DNA from: Deltaproteobacteria bacterium
Lineage (GTDB): Bacteria > Myxococcota_A > Polyangia > Palsa-1104 > JAEUJZ01
Length of the DNA: 6,057 bases
Direction: 5' to 3'
Assembly: GCA_017990795.1 (NCBI GenBank)
Contig: JAGNNG010000130.1
Coordinates: 1-6,057, forward strand
Shown here: positions 1 through 5,073 of the stretch, in pieces
How positions within the stretch are numbered: the stretch's first letter is position 1
Layout of the letters: each line of letters starts with the position of its first letter
Notes under the pieces: model-generated
Database searches by the model: none
The model's input: only the letters and a program-made list of their open reading frames with translations
Told to the model about the DNA's origin: nothing
Made by a program: the position numbers and the translations under genes

Positions 1-1580
1 CAGAGCCCGTGCAGAATCGGCTTATCAAAGCCAAACGCCTTGGCAAAGCCGGGGTCGGCATGCAGCGGATTCCAGTCGCCAGAGAGTCGATACAGCAGCG
101 CCTGATTTTCGTGAATGCGCTCCTCGACGCGCTGATCGGCAGGGCGCGTGGGCGGCACATTGATCTCTGCGCTGGGACCGCGATCGCCACCCCAGCCACC
201 GACGCCACGCACAAAGGTCGAGACCTCGTTGCGCACCAAGAGCTCGCCGGAGTCGTCGTAGCTATCGACGGCAGTGATCACCACCGCGCCCTTGCCCTTG
301 TCGAAGATGTCTTTGATGCGCGCCTTGTGCGTCAGCTTCGCCTTCGACGGCAGAGGCCGCAGCACCTCTAAATACTGCTCGCCGTGCAGGACGCGATCGA
401 GGCCGTAGTTGAGGCCGGGCGCTTGCTTGCCTTCTTTGGCCAGCGTCAGGATTGCATTTATCGCTGGGATGACGCCGTAGGTCGGAAGCGCTTTCATGCC
501 GCTGCCGTGAAGCTCGTAGACCAGCTGTAGATCGTGATCGTCTGTGGGATCGCTGGCAGCGCCGACGCCCAGGGCATAAAGCGCTAGGTCACGCTCATCG
601 TAGGACGAGCGGTGATCGGGAAACTGATAGCCAAGCGCGCTGTCGACATCGATGTACTGGTTGCCGCCTTTGCTGCGTCCAGCCTCGACGTTCTTGATGA
701 TGGGATCGATCGAGGCGGCGATGTGCGCGGGATGCGTAGCGTTTTCAAACGAGGTGATGGTGCCCCACGCCTGCTCGAGGTCCTCGATGCTGACGGGGCG
801 ACCCAGGCGATACATCTTGCCGGCGGCGCGCTCCCAGCGCAGCTTGGCGTAAAAGCCACCACCGACTTCAAACAGACCGCCGGTTTCCTCGCTGCTCTCG
901 TGGCACAGCTTGGCGACCAGGGGGCTTACGTACTCGGGGGATAGTGCCGCCACTAGCTCGGGCGGCAGCACGGTCTCGGTCATGCGTGAGCCAGCGATCG
1001 GCGCAATGACGTTGCACAGCACGTTGTTCTTGCGGCCCTCAATGGCCAGCGTCTGCGCAAAGCCCACCAGCCCGAGCTTGGCCATCGCATAGTTGGCCTG
1101 CCCGAAGTTACCGTAGATGCCTGCTGCCGACGCTGTCATGATGATGCGACCGTACTTTTGATCGCGCATGTAAGGCCACGCAGCGTGGGTACAGCGGAAC
1201 GCGCCTAGCACATGAACGCGGTAGACCAGATCCCAATCATCCTGCGTCATCTTGGCAAAGCTGACGTCGCGCAGAATGCCGGCGTTGTTGACCAGGATGT
1301 CGATGCGCCCAAAGGCGTCGATCGCGGTCTTTACAATCTTGTCGCCATCTTCAACCGAGTCGTAGTTGGCCACAGCCTCGCCGCCCATGGCCTTGATCTC
1401 AGCGACCACTTTGTCAGCGGCTGCAGAGCTTTTGCCCTGACCGGTGTGGCTACCACCTAGATCGTTTACGACGACCTTGGCGCCACGACTGCCCAGCAGC
1501 AGTGCATGAGCGCGACCCAAGCCATTTCCCGCGCCGGTGACAACCGCAACTTTCCCATCGAACCGCAGTTCCTTACCCAT
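1..1580 (-). CDS. Multifunctional enzyme type 2-like protein: SDR (3R)-hydroxyacyl-CoA dehydrogenase fused to MaoC-like 2-enoyl-CoA hydratase 2 (C-terminus cut by the window edge)
   Basis: The frame is open from ATG at 1580 to base 1, giving 526 visible residues. Residues 1-240 are a short-chain dehydrogenase: cofactor loop TGAGNGLG at 15-22, ND at 39-40, NNAG at 98-101, and catalytic Ser151, Tyr164 and Lys168. From about 320 onward it is a hot-dog hydratase: YALGVGA at 335-341, HGEQ at 399-402, and the hydratase-2 signature SGDWNPLH with Asp502 and His507. Human HSD17B4 has the same order and nearly the same numbering (Ser151/Tyr164/Lys168, Asp510/His515), from memory. The expected activity is hydration of trans-2-enoyl-CoA to (3R)-hydroxyacyl-CoA and its NAD-dependent oxidation, in the cytoplasm. 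Roughly 70-100 residues of the hydratase are missing, and whether an SCP2 domain follows is not visible. A purine-rich AAGAGGG lies 6 bases before the ATG. The gene lies 317 bases downstream of cdnL on the same strand and is probably transcribed separately. Confidence 0.93.
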   Translation of the reverse strand, partial: MGKELRFDGKVAVVTGAGNGLGRAHALLLGSRGAKVVVNDLGGSHTGQGKSSAAADKVVAEIKAMGGEAVANYDSVEDGDKIVKTAIDAFGRIDILVNNAGILRDVSFAKMTQDDWDLVYRVHVLGAFRCTHAAWPYMRDQKYGRIIMTASAAGIYGNFGQANYAMAKLGLVGFAQTLAIEGRKNNVLCNVIAPIAGSRMTETVLPPELVAALSPEYVSPLVAKLCHESSEETGGLFEVGGGFYAKLRWERAAGKMYRLGRPVSIEDLEQAWGTITSFENATHPAHIAASIDPIIKNVEAGRSKGGNQYIDVDSALGYQFPDHRSSYDERDLALYALGVGAASDPTDDHDLQLVYELHGSGMKALPTYGVIPAINAILTLAKEGKQAPGLNYGLDRVLHGEQYLEVLRPLPSKAKLTHKARIKDIFDKGKGAVVITAVDSYDDSGELLVRNEVSTFVRGVGGWGGDRGPSAEINVPPTRPADQRVEERIHENQALLYRLSGDWNPLHADPGFAKAFGFDKPILHGL

Positions 1581-1897
1581 CGCGTACCCTCTTTTGGTTC
1601 ATGCCGCCTGGCTGGGCAATCAAGGAGCGCCGCAAACCGGGCGACGGTGCGTAATGGACGAAAGCATCGGGGCACGGTGGGTCTGCAGTCAACCGCCAAG
1701 CGCGCAGTACGCGACAAACCCACCAGCACCTGACAGGTGCGCTGACGAATGTACCCAAGATGAAACGGCAACAAGCCGCTGCGAGTGAACCGCAGCAGCT
1801 CAAATTTTATAGGTGCTTATTTAGGAGGGAGAAGGGGTGAAGACAGAGCGACCTGTGGGATACAAGTCAGCTCAGGAAAAACCAGCAGCGACGAGGA
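1581..1897. other. Intergenic region between cdnL and the SDR-hydratase gene
   Basis: No credible gene is seen; the open frames here are short and compositionally odd. It should hold the end of the cdnL transcript and the promoter of the SDR-hydratase gene. Two small inverted repeats are visible: GCACCT-GAC-AGGTGC at 1726-1740 and GCTGCG-7 nt-CGCAGC at 1778-1796. Neither is followed by a clean T-tract on either strand, so I do not call a terminator. A TATAAAAT sequence on the minus strand at about 1805-1812 could be a -10 element for the SDR-hydratase gene, but I see no good -35 partner. Confidence 0.5.
1726..1740. repeat. Short perfect inverted repeat (6-bp arms, 3-base centre)
   Basis: GCACCT, GAC and AGGTGC form a near-palindrome about 145 bases upstream of the SDR-hydratase start. 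It could be an operator or a small hairpin. No T-run follows on either strand, so a terminator role is not supported. Confidence 0.4.
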
Positions 1898-2386
1898 CTA
1901 AGCGCTAAACAGCTTCTCTAGCTCGTGCTCAACCTTGATCTCGGTGGTGCCTTTGGCGACCGAGAGCTCTTTGACAATCAAGCTCTTGGCTGTATCGAGC
2001 ATCCGCCGCTCACCAAACGACAGCGTCTTGGTGTTCTTGAGGCGATACAGATCACGGAAGACCTCGGCGACTTCAAACAGGCTGCCGGTCTTGATCTTCT
2101 CCATGAAGCCGCGATAGCGACGGTTCCAGGTCTGCTTGTCGATGTGAACTTCCTTCTCACGAAGGATGTCATAGACCTCTTGGATCTGATCTTTTTGCAC
2201 CACCTCACGCAGACCCACTTGGTCGGCTTTGTCGATGGGCACCAAGATGCGCATGTCGGTATCTAGGATGCGCAGGCAGTAAAACCGCTGCTGCTTGCCT
2301 GAGATTTCCTTCTGCTCGATGCCTACGATCTCGGCCACGCCCTGCGCCGGATAAACCGCCTTATCACCGATTTGGAACTGGAGCAT
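1898..2386 (-). CDS. cdnL: CarD-family RNA polymerase-binding regulator CdnL
   Basis: The protein has 162 residues, about the length of Myxococcus xanthus CdnL (164, from memory), and resembles it end to end. The N-terminal Tudor-like RNA polymerase-interacting domain covers about 1-65 (GDKAVYPAQGVAEI near 7-20, then FYCLRIL and MRILVPI). The C-terminal helical DNA-binding domain follows (TWNRRYRGFMEKIKTGS at 86-102, then LSFGERRMLDTAKSL). Trp87 matches the tryptophan that in this family contacts the upstream edge of the -10 element. Family members bind the polymerase beta subunit and stabilise open complexes, notably at rRNA promoters. The start is at 2386 because AGGAGGAGGG (2391-2400) lies just upstream; an in-frame ATG at 2410 would put that site inside the coding sequence. 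It lacks the HMGA-like tail of M. xanthus CarD, so CdnL fits better. It is flanked by wide gaps and is probably monocistronic. Confidence 0.95.
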   Translation of the reverse strand: MLQFQIGDKAVYPAQGVAEIVGIEQKEISGKQQRFYCLRILDTDMRILVPIDKADQVGLREVVQKDQIQEVYDILREKEVHIDKQTWNRRYRGFMEKIKTGSLFEVAEVFRDLYRLKNTKTLSFGERRMLDTAKSLIVKELSVAKGTTEIKVEHELEKLFSA

Positions 2387-2390
2387 ACGA

Positions 2391-2400
2391 CCCTCCTCCT
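2391..2400 (-). promoter_or_regulatory. Strong ribosome binding site of cdnL
   Basis: On the minus strand this reads AGGAGGAGGG, 4 bases before the ATG at 2386. It is the strongest Shine-Dalgarno match in the window and decides the start against the upstream in-frame ATG at 2410. Confidence 0.8.
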
Positions 2401-2409
2401 GCTGGCACA

Positions 2410-2425
2410 TCCGAGCTGGCTCGGA
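2410..2425. repeat. Perfect 16-bp palindromic element in the cdnL leader
   Basis: TCCGAGC, TG and GCTCGGA form 7-bp arms around a 2-base centre, about 10 bases upstream of the cdnL ribosome binding site. A DNA operator is more natural than an RNA hairpin because the centre is so short, although a 6-bp stem with a 4-base loop is possible. If it folds in RNA, it could affect access to the ribosome binding site. The role is inferred only from symmetry and position. Confidence 0.45.
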
Positions 2426-2682
2426 CTGCGGTTTCAGTAACGGTCTGTGGTGGCGGCTCGTCGCTGTTCAAGCGATGGCTTGCTTTGCGATGCCGCATGC
2501 CGCGTTCAGGTACCGCGCTGGTATCTCGACCTGGCTTGCTTTATGCCGTCTTTGTTCGTCCAGGCTGGCGAGCGCTCTTTTGAGTTGCTTACCCAGGCAT
2601 CCAAGACCACACATCCGCAGTCTTTTCTTGGACCCTAGGACTTACTGCGACAGTTGAGTACAGAAGCGCCCGAGCGGTGCCA

Positions 2683-2712
2683 ATAAAACCACAGCTACCC
2701 TTTTGATTTCAA
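2683..2712 (-). promoter_or_regulatory. Candidate sigma-70-type promoter for cdnL
   Basis: On the minus strand, TTGAAA (-35, 2712-2707) and TTTTAT (-10, 2688-2683) are separated by 18 bases, and TGG directly before the -10 gives an extended -10 motif. Transcription from here would leave a leader of about 290 bases before cdnL. The -35 overlaps an inverted repeat, ACCCTT-8 nt-AAGGGT (2697-2716), which could be an operator. A second, weaker pair, TTGGCA-17-TACTCA, lies just downstream at 2683-2655. Confidence 0.4.
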
Positions 2713-2737
2713 GGGTTTACATCGCGGTTAAGTGAAT

Positions 2738-2775
2738 GAGCTTGGCCCGACCAAGCAAGCTCGGCAATTTTTCTT
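2738..2775 (+). terminator. Terminator-like hairpin with T-rich tail, plus strand
   Basis: GAGCTTG (2738-2744) pairs with CAAGCTC (2756-2762). An alternative inner stem, GCTTGG-CCCGA-CCAAGC, covers 2740-2756. Five bases later comes TTTTTCTT (2768-2775). On the plus strand this looks like a weak intrinsic terminator, yet no plus-strand gene precedes it. On the minus strand the hairpin lies between the lipoprotein gene and cdnL but has no T-tract on its 3' side. It may end a small or antisense RNA, or be accidental. Confidence 0.35.
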
Positions 2776-2986
2776 CTGAGATTTTAAGTTCCGGATCTGA
2801 CAACCGCAGGCAACAGCAGAAATCGGCGACGACAAAGCGAGGAGAAAAGCGTTTACATCACTGCCCGAGCAGCATCCCCAAGCAGATAAAATTTCTTACG
2901 ATGAATGCAGCATGAAGAGTGGGAGAGGAAGGCAGTTGGAAGCGCGGCTAACCGCGGGGATCAGCGCAACAAAAGAGGCTGCGCCT

Positions 2987-3739
2987 TTAGTTGAACTCAG
3001 AGATTCGCCAGCCGTCAGCTTCGCGCTTTAGCTCGATAAAAAAGCGCGGGTCGTACAGCAGTCGCGCGCGATCACCGGTGACCTCTACGGGCGGCTGCTT
3101 GGCCATGGTGGCGCGTAGGCGATCAAGGCGCTCGCGCAGCTCGGATTCAAGGCTCTGGCGCTCGCTGGCGGTAAGCAGCCGTAGAAGAGCCGAATAGTTA
3201 CGCTGCTCGACTGCAACAATCAGCTGACGCAGCGCCGCCTCAGGGGTTTTGGCAACCAAGGTCTGTAGATCGCCATCTGTCAGGACCCAGCGTGCAGAGG
3301 ACTGCTGCGACACCGGAACCAGCAGCAGCTGGCCACTAGTCGGTAGGGCATAGGAAGCACTCCTTCGCAGCGCAGCTTGCAACGAGGAGCCATCAAGAAG
3401 TGTCCGCAGTTGCGCGGCCTGAACCGCACGCTCCTGGGGCATTGCCTGCCACTGTTTTGAGAACTGCTCGATGGAAAGACTCTGCTTCAGCGATGTTGAG
3501 AGCAGCCCGTACGCTGCCGCTGGGTCATCCTTTCGCAGAGCATCCAAGTAGCCCGTAAGCGCGCTCCGCGACGCAGGTAGAGCCGGACCTCCGCCAGTGG
3601 CAGTACAGCCAAACAGCGCAGACCAACAAAGCAACATCACCAGCCCGAGCACTGCCCTCCCGTGCTCCTGCGTAAAAACCTGAACACGACCGAGCTGTAA
3701 CCACCACTTTGTCCATAAACCTTGCGAGCTTGCGCGCAT
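2987..3739 (-). CDS. Putative lipoprotein with two similar NTF2-like (DUF4878-style) halves
   Basis: I do not recognise a named family. The 250-residue product has a basic N-terminal stretch, a hydrophobic segment at about 30-43 and a lipobox ALFG followed by Cys45, so it should be lipid-anchored in the envelope. A Gly/Pro-rich linker follows (46-56). Half 1 (about 57-155) begins with a helix ending GYLDALRKDDPAAAYGLL and closes with ARWVLTDGD. Half 2 (about 165-250) begins EAALRQLIVAVEQRNYSALLRLL and closes with DGWRISEFN. Helix, crowding helix, then strands ending in W-x-hydrophobic is the usual look of small NTF2-like lipoprotein domains, here apparently in tandem. The leader before the lipobox is long (44 residues). 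The ribosome binding site at the ATG (3739) is weak (GATAGG), so the true start may be further in; a GTG at codon 30 would leave too little charge for a signal peptide. It is transcribed divergently from the cysteine-rich lipoprotein. Confidence 0.75.
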   Translation of the reverse strand: MRASSQGLWTKWWLQLGRVQVFTQEHGRAVLGLVMLLCWSALFGCTATGGGPALPASRSALTGYLDALRKDDPAAAYGLLSTSLKQSLSIEQFSKQWQAMPQERAVQAAQLRTLLDGSSLQAALRRSASYALPTSGQLLLVPVSQQSSARWVLTDGDLQTLVAKTPEAALRQLIVAVEQRNYSALLRLLTASERQSLESELRERLDRLRATMAKQPPVEVTGDRARLLYDPRFFIELKREADGWRISEFN

Positions 3740-3787
3740 GCCGACCTATCTCTTACCCCGGCAACTGCTCCGGATGATGCGGGTCCC

Positions 3788-3847
3788 TGAGCAGCGAAAA
3801 CGCCCCAAGTTACATGGAGCCAGCGGTCATCGAGCTGTCGCTGCTCA
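3788..3847. repeat. Perfect 10-bp inverted repeat with 40-base spacer
   Basis: TGAGCAGCGA (3788-3797) and TCGCTGCTCA (3838-3847) are exact reverse complements, centred about 80 bases upstream of the minus-strand lipoprotein start. The spacing suits two half-sites or sites for a looping regulator better than a simple hairpin. A regulatory role is inferred from position only. Confidence 0.45.
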
Positions 3848-3965
3848 ATCATCCTACGTGAAAAGCGAAGGCCTTATGCTGTGCGCCCACCAGAATCACT
3901 CTAGGTCGTACAGTAATCCCTGTGTGGGTCAGGCTTGCGTTGAACTTCATCCAGCAGCCAAGGCT

Positions 3966-3988
3966 GGTTTACTCACCAGCTGTAAACC
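3966..3988. repeat. Hairpin-forming inverted repeat in the divergent region
   Basis: GGTTTAC (3966-3972) and GTAAACC (3982-3988) are exact reverse complements around a 9-base loop. An overlapping alternative, GCTGG-CCAGC, shares the same bases. No T-tract follows. It may be an operator or incidental. Confidence 0.35.
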
Positions 3989-4119
3989 TCTGTTCACGAA
4001 GATTCTGCGACTGGCATGGAAGTAGGCGCAACCCGACGCAGACGCCACTTACAAATAGTGCTAGCAATGCGGCACGCCGCTTGTAGGATCAAAGAGTAAT
4101 AGGTCAATTGAGTACGACG

Positions 4120-4152
4120 CTGGCTTGATACTGGCTTGGTGCTGGTGCAGTG
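4120..4152. repeat. Three imperfect 11-bp direct repeats upstream of the cysteine-rich lipoprotein gene
   Basis: CTGGCTTGATA, CTGGCTTGGTG and CTGGTGCAGTG follow one another without gaps. Copies 1 and 2 share nine of 11 bases; copy 3 is diverged after CTGG. The 11-base period is close to one DNA turn, and the array ends 49 bases before the start codon. It may be a phased protein-binding array or part of the leader. ACTGGC at 4130-4135 is also complementary to GCCAGT at 4152-4157, so a stem is possible. Confidence 0.4.
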
Positions 4153-4187
4153 CCAGTTCGACGCAGATTTCCAGTAGCTCGTTGCTT

Positions 4188-4193
4188 GGAGGG
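4188..4193 (+). promoter_or_regulatory. Ribosome binding site of the cysteine-rich lipoprotein gene
   Basis: GGAGGG lies 8 bases before the ATG at 4202. This is good spacing, supports this start and leaves a complete lipoprotein signal peptide. Confidence 0.75.
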
Positions 4194-4201
4194 ATAGTCA
4201 A

Positions 4202-4870
4202 ATGCCCCGGACTTCTTACACTCCTGTGTCTCTGTTCTCGCGCCTCGCGATGCCGCTACTTTTCGCAGTGGGTCTGATCTCGGCGTGTGACAAGGGCAAC
4301 GATCAAGCAGAGCGCCGCTACTGCGACCAAAGTGGCTGCTACGCCTGTACCGGCGGCAGCTGCTATCCAGTACCAGGCGATCCCGCCAAGCCGGACCCCG
4401 GCCCAACTGGCAGCACAACTTGTGACAATGATGCAGCCTGCGGAGATGGCAAGCTCTGTAACGTCGGTCGCTGCGAGCCAGCCTGCAAAGACGACTCTAG
4501 CTGCGCCAGCGGACTTAGCTGTGTAACGGGTCGTTGCCGTCCCAGTGGCGCAACCCAGTGCGGTCTCTCTGGTGGTGTCTGCACTGCAGACGCCCAGTGT
4601 GGAACCAGCGCCAAGTGCGTCAACAAGACCTGCGCCAGCCTGTGCCCCGATGGGAAGTGCGCGCTTGGCCAGGTCTGCAGCGCGGGAGCTTGTGTCGAAG
4701 ATCCGGCGCCGGCAGCCACGCAGTGCCAGTTCGACCTCGACTGTGGCGGCGCCGGAGCGTTCCGCTGCATCAATGCTTACTGCCTGCCAACCTGCAGCGA
4801 CAATAAGCAGTGCACCAGCGGCGCCACCTGCGTCAAAGGCACTTGTCGTGGCACTCGCTTCCCTGGCTAA
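4202..4870 (+). CDS. Cysteine-rich lipoprotein with six four-cysteine modules
   Basis: The 222-residue product has a signal peptide (basic Arg3 and Arg14, hydrophobic 15-27) and lipobox LISA followed by Cys29, so it should be a lipidated envelope or surface protein. The mature part has 29 more cysteines. An N-terminal cluster, C-x4-C-x2-C-x4-C at 41-54, is followed by a Pro/Asp/Gly linker (56-70). Six modules follow with the basic spacing C-x5-C-x5-C-x4-C, at 74-91, 95-112, 127-144, 148-164, 175-194 and 198-215. They are grouped as three pairs with three residues inside each pair; module 4 is one residue short and module 5 two residues long. Such disulfide-rich arrays, sometimes annotated as Dickkopf- or EGF-like, occur in myxobacterial surface proteins. 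The partner is unknown, and adhesion or protein binding is a guess. The even cysteine count within modules suits disulfides in an oxidising compartment. Translation is well supported by the ribosome binding site and regular pattern. Confidence 0.88.
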   Translation: MPRTSYTPVSLFSRLAMPLLFAVGLISACDKGNDQAERRYCDQSGCYACTGGSCYPVPGDPAKPDPGPTGSTTCDNDAACGDGKLCNVGRCEPACKDDSSCASGLSCVTGRCRPSGATQCGLSGGVCTADAQCGTSAKCVNKTCASLCPDGKCALGQVCSAGACVEDPAPAATQCQFDLDCGGAGAFRCINAYCLPTCSDNKQCTSGATCVKGTCRGTRFPG

Positions 4871-4891
4871 TTTCTCTGCCACTTAGTCCGT

Positions 4892-4918
4892 ACGCTGCTA
4901 GCCCACCGATGGCAGCGT
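4892..4918. repeat. Hairpin-forming inverted repeat after the cysteine-rich gene
   Basis: ACGCTGC (4892-4898) pairs with GCAGCGT (4912-4918) across a 13-base loop, beginning 21 bases after the stop codon. The position fits a transcript end, but the downstream bases are not T-rich, so a classical intrinsic terminator is not supported. Confidence 0.35.
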
Positions 4919-4973
4919 GAGCCTCCCACCTCGATACCTTCAGTTAGCCAAATCGTCAGCCAACACTTTTTGT

Positions 4974-5002
4974 TTGACCGCGCGATCTGTTCTCCGTAGC
5001 CT
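4974..5002 (+). promoter_or_regulatory. Candidate sigma-70-type promoter for the HD-domain gene
   Basis: TTGACC (4974-4979) and TAGCCT (4997-5002) are separated by 17 bases, just after a T-rich stretch. Transcription would start near 5009, leaving a leader of about 65 bases before the ATG at 5074. The -35 is good and the -10 is weak. Confidence 0.4.
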
Positions 5003-5073
5003 GCGAAACTTCGCCATTGCCGACGCTGTGCAGCGTTGTCGGCTCCAAGTTATCGTCACCGAAAGCTACGCAC

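Larger units (their letters stand above)
2411..2986. other. Long intergenic region upstream of cdnL
   Basis: No believable protein gene is seen in these 576 bases. It contains the cdnL palindrome (2410-2425), a repeated TGGCTTGCTTT (2476-2486 and 2532-2542, each followed shortly by ATGCCG), a candidate cdnL promoter (2683-2712), a terminator-like hairpin readable on the plus strand (2738-2775), and two copies of GTTTACATC (2715-2723 and 2851-2859). A 5-bp stem CGCGG-CTAA-CCGCG at 2943-2956 lies about 30 bases after the stop of the minus-strand lipoprotein gene, but no T-tract follows it. The stretch from about 2680 to 2790 is clearly more AT-rich than its surroundings, as expected for promoter DNA. 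Confidence 0.5.
3740..4201. other. Divergent intergenic region between the two lipoprotein genes
   Basis: These 462 bases must hold promoters for both flanking genes, but I cannot identify a convincing -35/-10 pair for either. Visible structure includes a 10-bp inverted repeat (3788-3847), a hairpin GGTTTAC-9 nt-GTAAACC (3966-3988), a GCGGC-AC-GCCGC palindrome (4069-4080), three 11-bp imperfect direct repeats (4120-4152), and a 16-base segment (4147-4162) repeated exactly inside the downstream gene. A 95-codon plus-strand frame starting at 3738 overlaps the start of the lipoprotein gene, has no ribosome binding site and no family resemblance, and is not called. Confidence 0.5.

Noticed and set aside
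9..944. Plus-strand frames of 110-120 codons across the left part of the window
   Set aside because: They lie opposite the strongly supported SDR-hydratase coding sequence and are shadows of its codon structure.
1466..1803. Minus-strand frames of 76-102 codons bridging the SDR start and the intergenic region
   Set aside because: They overlap the SDR start out of frame and have erratic composition with many Cys, Arg and Trp. No domain is visible.
1805..1812. TATAAAAT as a promoter -10 for the SDR-hydratase gene
   Set aside because: No reasonable -35 element is found 16-18 bases upstream; it is mentioned only as a possibility in the intergenic entry.
2387..2410. A longer cdnL product starting at ATG 2410 (eight extra residues)
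   Set aside because: The extra codons are the ribosome binding site itself, and the family begins at the equivalent of the internal Met.
2943..2956. Hairpin CGCGG-CTAA-CCGCG after the minus-strand lipoprotein gene as a terminator
   Set aside because: The stem is only 5 bp and no T-tract follows it in the direction of transcription.
3738..4025. A 95-codon plus-strand frame in the divergent region
   Set aside because: It overlaps the lipoprotein start, has no ribosome binding site, and its composition is unlike a conserved protein.
4256..4882. A 208-codon minus-strand open frame fully antisense to the cysteine-rich lipoprotein gene
   Set aside because: It mirrors the Cys/Gly/Ala-rich codons of the real gene, is dominated by alanine, and has no family resemblance. 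The plus-strand frame has a ribosome binding site, signal peptide and regular cysteine spacing.
5017..5073. A TTG start 19 codons upstream for the HD protein
   Set aside because: TTG is a rare start, it lies about 8 bases after the predicted transcript start, it has no ribosome binding site, and the extra residues match nothing in the family. It is not fully excluded.
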